A stretch of 64,000 nucleotides of DNA from Sphingobacteriales bacterium JAD_PAG50586_3 (GTDB lineage: Bacteria > Bacteroidota > Bacteroidia > CAMBQF01), in NCBI GenBank assembly GCA_023213195.1, contig CP096135.1, forward strand, positions 684,548-748,547, read 5' to 3'. The position numbers were made by a program, and so were the translations under genes. Positions 1 to 9,381 of this stretch are shown here, in pieces (position 1 is the first letter of the stretch; each line of letters opens with the position of its first letter). The notes below the pieces were generated by a model. The model did not search any database, had not been told where the DNA came from, and saw only the letters and a list, made by a program, of their open reading frames with translations.

Positions 1-676
1 GAATATGTATTACAGCATCGCTTATGGCTTTTATGTTGATGTGGTCCTTGTCAACACCCTGTGCAGCTAATTCTGTTTCTATTGCACCATACGATGTGTT
101 AAAGACAGGCTTTTTACTCAGCTTAAAACTAACGTGGGTAATAATGTATTGGCCTTTTACGTCGCGCTTAAAAATACTCTCGCGGTAGCCAAAGCGGCAT
201 TCTTCTTTAGCAAAAACACGGGTGGTTAAACCATCAATCTTTAATGCTTCCAACGAATGGAATACCTCTTTAATTTCTACCCCATACGCCCCAATATTTT
301 GCATGGGCGCAGCACCTACGCTGCCCGGTATCAGCGATAAATTCTCCACACCGCCGTATCCGTGTGCTATGCAATGCAATACAAACTCATGCCAGGGCTC
401 GCCTGCACCCACCCGCATTACAACGTGTTCATCGTTCTCTTCAACAACAGTAAACCCCTTTATTTTTATGTGGAGTACAAGGCCATTAAAATCTTGTGTT
501 AGCAGCATGTTGCTACCTCCACCCAATACCAACAAAGGTTGGTCTTTTACCAAGGGCGATGTTAAAATTTCTTTAATATCCTCTATACTTTCTGCCACCG
601 CGTAATAAGCAGCAACAGCTTCTATACCAAAGGTATTAAAGGGCTTTAACGATATGTTTTGTTGGATTGAGGGCAT
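1..676 (-). CDS. murB: UDP-N-acetylenolpyruvoylglucosamine reductase, C-terminus cut by window edge
   Basis: Cytosolic flavoenzyme that reduces UDP-GlcNAc-enolpyruvate to UDP-MurNAc in peptidoglycan synthesis. The minus-strand translation from the ATG at 674-676 begins MPSIQQNISLKPFNTFGI. It shows the FAD-binding LVLGGGSNML near residue 50, then PGSVGAAPMQNIGAYG and FGYRESIFK, all hallmarks of MurB. About 225 residues are present, so the last third of the protein lies outside the window. A TACTTTTG promoter box lies 12 bases upstream on the same strand. Family assignment is secure. Confidence 0.93.
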   Translation of the reverse strand, partial: MPSIQQNISLKPFNTFGIEAVAAYYAVAESIEDIKEILTSPLVKDQPLLVLGGGSNMLLTQDFNGLVLHIKIKGFTVVEENDEHVVMRVGAGEPWHEFVLHCIAHGYGGVENLSLIPGSVGAAPMQNIGAYGVEIKEVFHSLEALKIDGLTTRVFAKEECRFGYRESIFKRDVKGQYIITHVSFKLSKKPVFNTSYGAIETELAAQGVDKDHINIKAISDAVIHI

Positions 677-688
677 AGCTATATCCCA

Positions 689-696
689 CAAAAGTA
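689..696 (-). promoter_or_regulatory. -7 box of murB promoter
   Basis: TACTTTTG on the minus strand matches the Bacteroidota -7 consensus TAnnTTTG and lies just before the murB start. No clear -33 TTG was located. Confidence 0.45.
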
Positions 697-736
697 TACA
701 ATTATGCGAATGGTAATCAAGATAGGAATAGCTTAA

Positions 737-2913
737 CTAAAACCGCACCCCAATTCCACCCATAAAGTTAATACCCGCTTGTGGGTAGTAGTAGTTTTCC
801 GTTGTTTGCTGCCCGCTGTATATATAGCTAAAAGTATAGCCGTTGGGTTCGTATTTGGCGTTTAGCAGGTTGTTTACTGATAGTATTAACGAAATGTCTT
901 TTGCTGCACCCACGCTAAAGTTGTAATTGATGCGTAAATCTTGCGTAGTATACCCTTTTAGCGACCGTGCTTTGTTGCTTGTATTATCTAAGTACTGGCG
1001 ACTAACATATTTATTAATCAAACTAAAAACAAGCTTTTTAACCGGCTCATAGCTCAGGGTTGCAGCCCCAACCATGTTTGGCGAGAATGATATATCGGTG
1101 CTTTTGTATTGGTTTACAATCTGCCCGCCATTATCATAATCGTCAATATATTCAGCAAAGTCAATCACCTTGTTTTGGCTGAATGTGAAGTTACCAGCAA
1201 ATTTTACTTTCTTGCCAATGTTTACAGCCCCTTCCAGCTCTATACCTGCGCGGTAGCTTTGGTCTATATTGCTGCGTATGTAAGCGCCAACATCATTAAT
1301 TCTGCCGGTTAATACCAGTTGGTTTTGGTAGTACATAAAGTAGGCATTAGCCCCTACCATTGCATTGTTCCAACGTTTTTTATAGCCCAGTTCTGTATCA
1401 ATCATGCGCTCGGCTTTGGGCCTGCTGGCTAGGGTACTTTGCGTAAAATCGTCGCGGGTAGGTTCGCGGTGCGCTACACTTACTGATAGGTACAATTGCT
1501 GGTCGCTAGGCAAATCAACCGTTAAACCTGCCTTGGGGTTGAAGAAATTTAAGTTGGTTTCTTGCTGCACGTTTTGCAGGTTATTATCAAACCCTAAAAA
1601 TGAGTAGCCTACGTGGCGGTATTGCAAATCTATAAAGGCATTAATGCCCGCTCCAAAATCGTAATTGGCTTTGGTGTATACGTTTATATCGGTTTTAACC
1701 GCATCGTTATCGTAGTAGCGGTAATCTTTAGGCGCGGTGGCATATTGCATCCATATAAGCTGCCCAAAATGCTTGCCACGGTATTGGTTTGCACCGCCGC
1801 CTACTATAAAGCTTAAACGCTTGTAGCTCTTGTAGTTTACAGAGTAGGTAAGCCCGTAAAAATGGTTATCTAACCAGCGTTGGCGTACAAGGTCTGTTGT
1901 GCTTACTGTTATTGGCGGTATGGTATCTTGCGAAAGTTGAAAATTGGGCAACCCATAGTTTGCAAACTCATCCTGACTTTTAAACTCCTCGTAGTAACCT
2001 TTGCCTCGGGTATAATGCAGCGCCAGGTTAAAGTTCCAGTTGCTGTTTATACTATGCGAACCTATAAGCTGGTAATGGTCTTGTTGGTAGTTGTCGGTTT
2101 GGTTATCATAATTATAAAAATTATACGTACGGTTAGTGTCTAAAGCCGCTTCGGGTATGCCATACCATGATTGGTAGGTGCGCTCTTTACCCGAAAAAAC
2201 ATTAGCCCTGATAATAGTCTTGGTACCATAATACCCCCTGAAACAAAAAACGATTTAAGGTCGGAAAAAGCACGGTCTACATACCCGTCTGATGTTATTT
2301 TAGACAACCGCGCATCAAAAGTAAACTTGCCCCCCACAAGGCCCGAGCCTACCATTACTGTGTTTTTAAATGTGTTGAAAGAGCCTGCTGATGAGTTAAC
2401 CTCGGCATACGGTTCGGCATTTAGCACATTGCTTTGTATATTGATGCTGGCGCCAAAAGCCCCGGCCCCGTTGGTAGATGTACCCGCCCCGCGTTGTATT
2501 TGCATAGAGTTTACAGACGATGCAAAATCGGGCATATTAACCCAAAACAAGCCATGGCTTTCGGCATCGTTCATAGGTATACCGTTTACGGTAACGTTTA
2601 TGCGGGTAGCATCGCTGCCGCGCACGCGTATGCCCGTGTAACCCACGCCATTGCCTGCATCAGAACTTACTACTACAGATGGGGTTTGGTTTAATAGCAC
2701 CGGAATATCCTGCCCCAGGTTTTGCTTTTTCAAATCATCCTTACTTACCTCGGTATACGCCAAGCCCTGTTTGCCATCGGTACGCGTAGCGGCTACTATT
2801 GCAGAGTCGCTAATGGTTTTGCTCATAGGTATTTGCGCAATAGCAAAATTTGAAATAGCCACTGCAAGCAACATTATGCATTTTGCATTCTGAATTTTGA
2901 ATTGATTTTTCAT
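737..2913 (-). CDS. TonB-dependent outer-membrane receptor, probable thiamine transporter (one frameshift)
   Basis: Energised outer-membrane importer. The N-terminal part has a signal peptide ending near FAIAQ, then a plug domain with RVRGSDATRINVTVNGIPMNDAESHG and QRGAGTSTNGAGAFG. The C-terminal part is a beta-barrel ending in GGIGVRF. The frame breaks at the C-run 2234-2238: one more base restores FFVSGGYYGTKTIIRANVF and joins the two halves into a receptor of about 725 residues. A TPP riboswitch lies directly upstream. Thiamine-regulated TonB receptors of this kind (OMR1 type) are known in Bacteroidetes, so the substrate is inferred as thiamine or a precursor. The first 14 residues look derived from repeat DNA, so the true start may be internal. 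Confidence 0.85.
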
Positions 2914-2965
2914 GTCCTGTACGGTTTATAACTCAAATACAGGAACGCCCACAGATTGCGGACTA

Positions 2966-2996
2966 AAGGCAAAGCATAGTGTTATGCAAAAGCCTT
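2966..2996 (-). promoter_or_regulatory. Nested hairpin downstream of TPP aptamer (expression platform)
   Basis: On the minus strand AAGGC and GCATA pair with TATGC and GCCTT around an ACAC loop. It lies between the aptamer and the receptor start and is not followed by a T-run. A role in sequestering or exposing the translation start is more likely than termination, but that is inference. Confidence 0.5.
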
Positions 2997-3000
2997 CCTA

Positions 3001-3079
3001 ATACTCCCTATCGCAGGTACTAGCCTGATCAGGTTCAAAGGGACTCTCTCAGTTCGCCTTGCGGCGGACACCCCTGTAT
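3001..3079 (-). ncRNA. TPP riboswitch aptamer (THI element)
   Basis: The minus strand reads GGGGTGTCC, then CTGAGAGAG, CCCTTTGAACCTGATC and GCGATAGGGAG. These are the conserved blocks of the thiamin pyrophosphate aptamer in the right order and spacing. It sits in the leader of the TonB receptor, so binding of TPP should repress uptake of thiamine. Confidence 0.95.
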
Positions 3080-3090
3080 TAAAGTTGGGG

Positions 3091-3098
3091 CAAAGATA
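3091..3098 (-). promoter_or_regulatory. -7 box of riboswitch/TonB receptor promoter
   Basis: TATCTTTG on the minus strand lies about 13 bases before the first aptamer block, the position expected for a transcript that begins with the riboswitch. It matches the Bacteroidota TAnnTTTG box. Confidence 0.6.
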
Positions 3099-3170
3099 GA
3101 TGAAAACTAAAAACGAAAAGTTAAAAATGAAAAATTGCATGTAGTTTTGGTTTTAATTGATTGAAACTAT

Positions 3171-3857
3171 ATGAAATATAAAACCATAATACTGGTAATT
3201 GCAGCTTTTGCAGCGGTGCTAACCACACTTGCATTGCTTATAAGGTGCGATATAAACAAAGCGAATGATATAATAGAAAGTGCTGAAAAGGAACCCCACT
3301 TGATGCTTGATAATGGCCTTAACAGTAAAAAATACAATTATCAACTGCCCGATTCTTTTACCTATAAAGAGGCGTACGGTAATTGCCTGCAAGTTCAAAA
3401 GTGGTCTGCCGATATGGTAGACTTTATACAAGGCCTTAAAATTGAAATAATAAAAACATCGGAAGGGCCGAATAGCGAAGCCATTGATGGGAATAAAATT
3501 GACCTGGCTAAGGTTAATAAAAAGGACGATTACGATACGCCAACAAAGGTTATGGTTGGCGATGATACTAAAAAAGGTAAAGCATATCTACTGCATACCA
3601 AGTTTAATAAATACCACAAGTCGCTGCTGTCAATAATGAATCCTAAAGACACGTTAAATTATACAGACTCTTTAGACTCTGAAATTGACGACAGGAGCTA
3701 TGTTGATATTGAAGACCCTGAAATTGATGGCTGGGAAAAACATATTTTTTATCACACGCCACTTGTCGCGGCCATTGCCCATTTATCTAAACTACAAGCA
3801 GATATAAGGCACGACGAAAGTGTTGTAATTAATTACTTTTTTATGAAGTCTAAGTAG
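3171..3857 (+). CDS. Hypothetical membrane-anchored or secreted protein
   Basis: 228 residues. It begins MKYKTIILVIAAFAAVLTTL, a hydrophobic segment of about 20 residues that could be a signal anchor. The rest is hydrophilic, rich in Asp and Lys, and contains three consecutive acidic stretches around residues 165-185 (DSLDSEIDDRSYVDIEDPEIDG). I do not recognise a family. It is followed 12 bases later by the YHS lipoprotein on the same strand. The ATG start is supported by the hydrophobic N-terminus. No function is assigned. Confidence 0.7.
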   Translation: MKYKTIILVIAAFAAVLTTLALLIRCDINKANDIIESAEKEPHLMLDNGLNSKKYNYQLPDSFTYKEAYGNCLQVQKWSADMVDFIQGLKIEIIKTSEGPNSEAIDGNKIDLAKVNKKDDYDTPTKVMVGDDTKKGKAYLLHTKFNKYHKSLLSIMNPKDTLNYTDSLDSEIDDRSYVDIEDPEIDGWEKHIFYHTPLVAAIAHLSKLQADIRHDESVVINYFFMKSK

Positions 3858-3865
3858 TACCTTTG
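3858..3865 (+). promoter_or_regulatory. -7 box of YHS lipoprotein gene
   Basis: TACCTTTG fits TAnnTTTG and lies 4 bases before the ATG at 3870, which would give a very short leader. No good -33 element at the usual distance was found. Confidence 0.4.
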
Positions 3866-3869
3866 CAGC

Positions 3870-4166
3870 ATGAAAGCATTAGCATTTATAGCCGCGTGTT
3901 TGCTTATGGTAAGCTGCGGGCAGCAACAAAACAAGGCCGAAGGCGAAACCACCAAAATAGAGGGCCAAAAACCACCAATGGCTAAAGAGGGTGACAAACT
4001 AGCAATAGATGTTTCTATACTGGCATCTAAAATAGACCCGGTGTGCGAAATGGACGTTTCTAAAGGCGTTGCAGATACCGCCAACTACAAAGGCAAAGTA
4101 TATGGCTTTTGCGGCACCGGCTGCAAAGAGGAGTTTGTTAAAAAACCAACTGATTTTATTAAATAA
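3870..4166 (+). CDS. YHS domain lipoprotein
   Basis: 98 residues. The N-terminus has a type II signal with lipobox LLMVSC (Cys16). Residues 50-98 form a YHS domain: DPVCEMDVSKG, YKGKVYGFCGTGCKEEF. YHS domains bind metal, often copper, through the conserved cysteines and occur in copper-handling proteins. The next gene encodes a SCO1-type protein, which is also linked to copper delivery, so a joint role in periplasmic metal handling is a reasonable inference. Confidence 0.85.
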   Translation: MKALAFIAACLLMVSCGQQQNKAEGETTKIEGQKPPMAKEGDKLAIDVSILASKIDPVCEMDVSKGVADTANYKGKVYGFCGTGCKEEFVKKPTDFIK

Positions 4167-4169
4167 ATA

Positions 4170-4252
4170 AGCCCCACTCCCTATATCCCTCTCCCCGAAG
4201 GAGAGAGGGACTAAAAACCCCTCTCTTTTGGAGAGGGGGCAAGGGGGTGAGG
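4170..4252. repeat. GC-rich palindromic intergenic repeat pair
   Basis: Two adjacent hairpins: CCCTCTCC with GGAGAGAGGG, and CCCCTCTC with GAGAGGGG, followed by a GGGGGTGAGG tail. Related CCCTCTCC/GAGAGGGG elements occur at about 33390-33437 and 51917-51985. Such short interspersed palindromes are common between Bacteroidota genes. Confidence 0.7.
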
Positions 4253-4264
4253 CCGCTAGTTTTT

Positions 4265-4911
4265 ATGAAAAAAATTATTCCATTAGTACTAATTGCCGCT
4301 ATAGCTTTGGGTTGCGGCCAGGGCAAAAAGAAACCCGCTTGTTACCTATTTATGGCGATAAGGAAGTAATGACCAACGGCGATACCATTTTCCACACCAT
4401 ACAGCCGTTTAAACTGGTTAACCAACTGGGCGATACCGTTACCGAAAAAAGCATAGAAGGCACAAATTATGTGGTAGAATATTTTTTTACCACCTGCAAG
4501 TCTATATGCCCTATTATGAATAAAAACATGATGAAGGTATCGGATAAAATTAAGGGCGATAAAGGCTTTAAAATCCTTTCTCACACCGTTAAGCCCGAAG
4601 AAGATTCTGTACCTGCCATGCTGGCTTATGCAGCCCGCCACAATGCCGATAACACCCAATGGTTCTTTTTAACGGGTGATAAAAAACATTTGTACGATAT
4701 GGCCCGCGAAAGCTATTTACTTAATACCGATACCACCATCACCCAAAAAATAGAAGACGATTTTATACATACCCAAATGTTTGTGTTGGTTGATAAATAT
4801 CGCCACATACGCGGGTATTACGATGGCACATCGGATGCTGAAATAGGCAATCTGATAAAAGATATTGACCTGCTAAAGAAAGAGCAGGCCGAAACAGATA
4901 AAAAAGAGTAA
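4265..4911 (+). CDS. SCO1/SenC-type thioredoxin-fold lipoprotein (frameshift near N-terminus)
   Basis: Thioredoxin-like protein of the SCO family, which delivers copper or reduces thiols during cytochrome oxidase assembly. The core shows VEYFFTTCKSICPIMNKNM with the CxxxC pair and a later His in DFIHTQMFVLVDKYRHIRG. The start at 4265 gives MKKIIPLVLIAAIALGCGQG with a lipobox. The frame then breaks in the A-run 4325-4329; one added A joins it to KETRLLPIYGDKEV. The gene follows the YHS lipoprotein and a palindromic repeat. Copper function is inferred from family and context. Confidence 0.85.
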
Positions 4912-4920
4912 AAACGCATA

Positions 4921-4947
4921 AAAGCCCCCGCCTTGGCGGGGGCTTTT
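4921..4947 (+). terminator. Rho-independent terminator after SCO1 gene
   Basis: AAAGCCCCCGCC pairs with GGCGGGGGCTTTT around a TT loop, 10 bases after the stop codon, ending in a T-rich tract. Confidence 0.8.
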
Positions 4948-5038
4948 CATTTATATCGCTTTTCGGTAAGTGAGCCAGTTTAAAAACTTTGCCAACTCCT
5001 CTTAACTACTTTGTGAACTGAAGACTCAGCCCTCAGGA

Positions 5039-5995
5039 CTAAAGTTTCACAAACCTTTTGGCAGTAGTTGCCCCGTTAGCGTTTACATTTAGTAAGTACA
5101 TGCCGGGAGAAAGGCTGTTTAAGTCTACTGCATAGGCTTTTTTATCGCTGTTGTCTACATCTTCTTCAGCAACTAAAGCACCTGTAGCGCTGTATACTTT
5201 AAGCGAGTATTTTGCTAATGGCGAGCTTACAAACAATACATCTGTTGCGGGGTTGGGGAATGCATCAATAGACACAGCAACACCATTTTCATCAACACTG
5301 GTAGGGATTGTGCTGTTGGCATACGATATCGTGCTGCCACCGTTGCCTGCCGCGGCGCGCAATAGAAAAGCAAAGCCCGGTTTATACCAGGTATAGGTAG
5401 ATGCTATTGTGCCGGGGTTAAGGTCGTATTCCTGGTCGCCACGTATTAATATACAGTTTTGGTACGTTCCGGTTGGGGTGGTAAGCGTACCATAGCCCAT
5501 GTAGGTAACAGTTTGTGTAGCATCAATATCGGTTCCGTTAACAGTAATAACGCAGTCTTCTGTATCCGAATCCCCTAAATTCATAGGGAAGCTGGCTTCC
5601 AGTAGCTGTGGAGAGTATTCCAGAGTTACGCCGCTGGCCGATAAGCCTAAAATGCCATAACTCGACGAGGTTTTCTTCATGTACATTACCTGGTCATCGC
5701 CATTAACATCATTATAAGTAGCCTGTGTTGTGCCCGCAGGGTAACCCGTGTTGTAGGGCGCAGGCAATTGGGCAGGGGGCATTAAGTTAACAGGCAATGT
5801 TGTACCTGTGGTTAAGTTACTATAATTCCATGTTTGGTTAGCGCCACCGCTAGGTACAGTAAAACTTGGTGCACCATAAACCACATTGCTGCCGGTTACT
5901 CCTAATTGAAAACACCAGTTACCCGTAAGTTGGGGTTGAGCAGCGGCTGTAAATGCAATAGCCGTTAAGAACAGGCCAAGTAGTCTCTTTTTCAT
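5039..5995 (-). CDS. T9SS type A sorting domain secreted protein
   Basis: 318 residues from the ATG at 5993-5995, which gives the signal peptide MKKRLLGLFLTAIAFTAAAQ; an earlier in-frame ATG would add 14 unlikely residues. The middle part is Gly/Thr/Tyr-rich with no family I recognise. The last 80 residues are a T9SS type A domain: DAFPNPATDVLFVSS, then SATGALV and LSPGMYLLNVN, ending KRFVKL. The protein should be exported to the cell surface or medium. A good promoter with both elements lies upstream at 6023-6052. Confidence 0.85.
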   Translation of the reverse strand: MKKRLLGLFLTAIAFTAAAQPQLTGNWCFQLGVTGSNVVYGAPSFTVPSGGANQTWNYSNLTTGTTLPVNLMPPAQLPAPYNTGYPAGTTQATYNDVNGDDQVMYMKKTSSSYGILGLSASGVTLEYSPQLLEASFPMNLGDSDTEDCVITVNGTDIDATQTVTYMGYGTLTTPTGTYQNCILIRGDQEYDLNPGTIASTYTWYKPGFAFLLRAAAGNGGSTISYANSTIPTSVDENGVAVSIDAFPNPATDVLFVSSPLAKYSLKVYSATGALVAEEDVDNSDKKAYAVDLNSLSPGMYLLNVNANGATTAKRFVKL

Positions 5996-6022
5996 TTTTA
6001 AGTTTTTTAGTTGGTTACACGC

Positions 6023-6052
6023 CAAATATATAAACAAACCCTAAATAACCAA
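6023..6052 (-). promoter_or_regulatory. Bacteroidota promoter (TTG-N19-TATATTTG)
   Basis: On the minus strand TTG (6050-6052) is followed after 19 bases by TATATTTG (6023-6030). Both boxes and the spacing fit the Bacteroidota sigma-ABfr consensus. It drives the T9SS protein that starts at 5995. Confidence 0.7.
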
Positions 6053-6111
6053 ATTTTACAAACGCAGAAAAGCCCTCGCCACTCAAGACTCAGCCCTCAA
6101 AACTCAAAACT

Positions 6112-6792
6112 TTATGGCGTAGCCACACTAACAGGTATAACCTTACCATTAAAAAGCGCACCGCTGCGCAGGGCAAAATCAACTATAAAGTGAGCCATTT
6201 CTTCTGCCGTAGTGGGCGACTGGTAGCCGGGAAAAGCTTCTTGCAACATCTCTGTTTGCACACTACCTAAGGCTACACAGTTTACCCGTATGCCGCTGTC
6301 TTTCAACTCTTCAGCAAGGCACTCGGTAAGTATGGCAATAGCACCTTTAGATGAACTGTAGTAGGCCAACCCGGGAAATTTTTGGCTGCCCTGGTAACCA
6401 CCCATACTGCCTATATTTAGCACATGGCCGCCCCGGTTTATGTGCGGGGTTAAAGCTTGTATAAGTTGCGCAGGCGCGAAAAAATTAACCTCGAAAATGC
6501 GGCGCGCATCGTCAATACTAAAATCGGTAAAAGGCTTGTTTACTAAAAGGCCTGCATTGTTAATCAGCACATCAATTTTACCGTAGCGGCCTACAAGGGT
6601 GCTTACCAGCGATGCCATATTTTCGGCCTGTGTAATATCAGCAGAAACAACCTGTACGTTGGGTAATGCAAGGGCTTCTAACGCCGCAATATTGCGCGAC
6701 ACTGCAATAATATTATAGGTTGATGTTGCTGCCAGTTGCTTAACACATTGGTAGCCAATACCACGGCCTGCACCGGTTATAAGAATATTCAT
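6112..6792 (-). CDS. Short-chain dehydrogenase/reductase
   Basis: 226-residue classical SDR. It has the nucleotide-binding TGAGRGIG at residues 6-13, the NNAG motif, the catalytic Ser in NIGSMGG and the YSSSKGA Tyr-Lys pair. It uses NAD(P)H to reduce or oxidise a carbonyl or alcohol; the substrate cannot be told from sequence. The stop codon of the aromatic amino acid hydroxylase lies 2 bases upstream of its start, so the two are probably cotranscribed. Members near pterin-dependent hydroxylases sometimes act as pterin reductases, but nothing here proves that. Confidence 0.85.
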   Translation of the reverse strand: MNILITGAGRGIGYQCVKQLAATSTYNIIAVSRNIAALEALALPNVQVVSADITQAENMASLVSTLVGRYGKIDVLINNAGLLVNKPFTDFSIDDARRIFEVNFFAPAQLIQALTPHINRGGHVLNIGSMGGYQGSQKFPGLAYYSSSKGAIAILTECLAEELKDSGIRVNCVALGSVQTEMLQEAFPGYQSPTTAEEMAHFIVDFALRSGALFNGKVIPVSVATP

Positions 6793-6794
6793 GG

Positions 6795-8619
6795 TTAAGA
6801 GTGGGTAAGTTCCAGCTCATCGGTAAGGCGTATACCATCTTCAATAAGCTTTTTATATTCAGGCTTGCGGGTTTTCATATCCTCTAAATACGCCCTTATT
6901 TCAGCCGTTTGGTTAGGGTATAGGTTGCTGTCTTTTAATATTTCATAAATCTCTACACACAATAACCAATCGCTGTTAAAATCGGTTTGCAGGGTTTTAA
7001 ATATGGCATGCAGCGTGTTATAATCGCGTTTACTATCGCGTATTTCGCGCACGGTGCCGTATAGTTTTTGCAGGCGCAGTTGCTCGGGCGTGTACACAAT
7101 TTTCTTGGTTAGTTCGTGCGGCACGCGCGATGTTGGCTTATACGCCTCCACATCGGCAGCACCACTAAAAACAGATACTATGGTATTACCCACAGCCATA
7201 TCGTAAGTACCCCAGTCGGGGTCATATAGCAACATATCGCCGTAGGTTACAGTGCAATCGTCAAACACAAAAATAAGGCTGTTGCCACCCGATACTTGCT
7301 CTTTCTCCCTTAAAACACCTTCTACCAAAATACCGCTTTCAAACTCAAGGCGGCAAGGCAGGCCGTTGACTATGCCAAGCATTACCAGTTCCAGTTCGGT
7401 AAGGTGTTCCAATGGTTTATCAGTGCCTTTTAGCTTACCCACCGGCGATCCGAAGCCCTCTGCATGGTACACTTTTCCGTGGCCAGAAAGTTCTTTGTTT
7501 TTATAGGCCAACTGTGTAGGCCCAGTAGTGTGTATGTATATCAGGTTATTATCGTCATCGGTAATGGCTTGGTCAAAAACACCACTTACCTGCAGGCCCG
7601 AACTGTAAACTGCTGTACCCACGTTGCCCGATTGTATAGCCGTTTCAACCCCATATAAACCGCCACGGCGCAGCGCCATGCTATTGGCAAACTCATCAAG
7701 AACCTCGGTAAGGTGTTTAAAAGATTGGGCCACAAACAGTTGGGGCTGTTCTTTGGTAATATCAAAACTGGTGTTAGCGGCGGTAATAGAATAAGGTATT
7801 TTCTTTACCTCGGGTTTCATACAGTTTACACTTTCGCCAATAGAAGAAAGAAGTCCGGCACCATAAATTTTACAATCTTCAGGTGTTCCAATTAAACCGT
7901 ATTCTACCGTCCACCAATGCAGGTTGCGTATGCGCGACATTTCCGATATTTCGCCCATGTTGGCCGATACCTCTTCAAGCCTTCGCTCAGCTTCGGCAAT
8001 CTCTTCTGCCGTAGCGTTGGGGAATTCTTTTATAATAGAAAGGTGCCTTACAGCCTCATACAAATCATAGTCTTGTGCCGATGAAAATGCCTTGCTGCCA
8101 ATTTCGCCAAAAAGGCGCAGGTATTCAGAGTATTCAGGGTCGGCAATAATGGGGGCATGGCCTGCCGCTTCGTGTATAATATCGGGGGCGGGGGTATATT
8201 CTATATGCTCAAGCTGACGAATATCAGCAGCAATAACCAGTATTTTGTATGCTTGAAACTCCATAAATGCCGATGGTGGAATAAACCCGTCTACAGCAAC
8301 AGCAGCCCAGCCAATATCCTTTAATATACGGTTCATGCCATACATTTGGGCTATTTGGTTTATGCCAATACCGGTTTTTTGCAACCCTTCAACATAGCTT
8401 CCGTGGGCAACCCTGCTAAGGTAACTGTAGTTTTGGCGCATAACATAGCGCCATACTGCCTTAGTCAATAGGCGTATAGTGGCTATAGTCCTGATCCACA
8501 ATAAACTGCTTAAGGTGTGGCGGCAGCTTATCAATCACCTCGTTATATTCAATCATCAATCGGTACCAATCTTTATCCAATGCTAATTTACTAAATTTTG
8601 GCTTATATGCAGTACCCAT
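6795..8619 (-). CDS. Aromatic amino acid hydroxylase with long C-terminal extension (one frameshift)
   Basis: Iron- and pterin-dependent monooxygenase, most like phenylalanine 4-hydroxylase. The iron site is visible as HEAAGHAPIIADPEY plus the later Glu in FGEIGSKAF. Only the first half of the protein is the catalytic domain; roughly 300 further residues have no family I can name. The real N-terminus starts at the ATG 8617-8619 (MGTAYKPKFSKLALDKDWYR). The frame breaks at 8459-8464, where the minus strand reads CTAAGG; CCAGG there gives HYTPIDQAVWRYVM in one frame. A product of about 608 residues. Confidence 0.88.
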
Positions 8620-8677
8620 GGCCTAAATCTGTCAATTTGGTGCAATTTTTGCGTAACATTGTCAAAAGTAGTTTAGC

Positions 8678-9305
8678 ATGCTTAAAAAACACTGACATTT
8701 ATCATACTAGTGGTTTTTACAACGTCGGCTATGGCGCAATTGCCTAAGTACAACGATAGTGATAGTTCTGGCGTAACCAAGCCCAACAAGGCCGAACCAC
8801 AAAAAGGAAAATTTAAACGGCCCAAATGGTTTGACCATACCTACGTGGGTGGCGGCCTTGGCCTACAGTTTGGCAGCTATACGGTTGTTGATTTATCGCC
8901 TATGGTAGCTTACGAGGTAGGCAAGGTTTTTATGGGCGGTATTGGGTTTACGTACCTGTATAACAGGGTGCGACTAACCAGTGGCCCATCTAGCTATATT
9001 TTTGAAACAAACACTTACGGCGGCAGGGCTTTTGCCCGATTGTTGCCCTTACGCAACGTTTTTTCTAATGGTGATGCATTTTTCCTGCACGGGGAGTATG
9101 AAATACTCAATCTGGAAGATTTTGCATCTGCCTCTGTTATCAAAAAAGGATAAACGTGCCGGGCTATATTGCAGGCGTGGGCTACCAACAGGCCATAGGC
9201 CGCAGGGCGTTTACAACCCTGTCTATATTATGGAATTTTAATGACGACCCCCGCTACCCGTTTAACAACCCATTATTCCGTTTTGGGTTTTTAGTAGGCA
9301 TATAG
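8678..9305 (+). CDS. Outer-membrane beta-barrel-like protein (two frameshifts)
   Basis: Probable small outer-membrane protein. The ATG at 8678 gives a signal peptide (MLKKTL, a hydrophobic core, SAMAQ) only if the A-run 8684-8689 has one more A. A second missing A in the run 9142-9147 joins the central part to NVPGYIAGVGYQQAIGRRAF and a C-terminus ending FRFGFLVGI. The alternating aromatic strands (YVGGGLGLQFGSYTVVDLSPMVAYEVG) suit a barrel. Repaired length is about 209 residues. I do not recognise a named family. Confidence 0.7.
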
Positions 9306-9349
9306 TTGAAAAGTTAGTTTAGGTACTGTTTTTCTGCGTTATTGTTTTG

Positions 9350-9357
9350 TAACTTTG
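9350..9357 (+). promoter_or_regulatory. -7 box before T9SS protein
   Basis: TAACTTTG matches TAnnTTTG 25 bases before the ATG at 9382. Confidence 0.4.
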
Positions 9358-9381
9358 GTTAACTGCCAAAGTATAACAGCC

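Noticed and set aside
222..605. Plus-strand frame of 127 codons at the left edge
   Set aside because: It is the reverse-strand shadow of murB, whose conserved motifs are clear on the minus strand.
2234..2238. Programmed frameshifting in the receptor and other split genes
   Set aside because: Breaks occur in about 20 unrelated genes at different kinds of run and without a common slippery motif or downstream structure; error is the simpler account.
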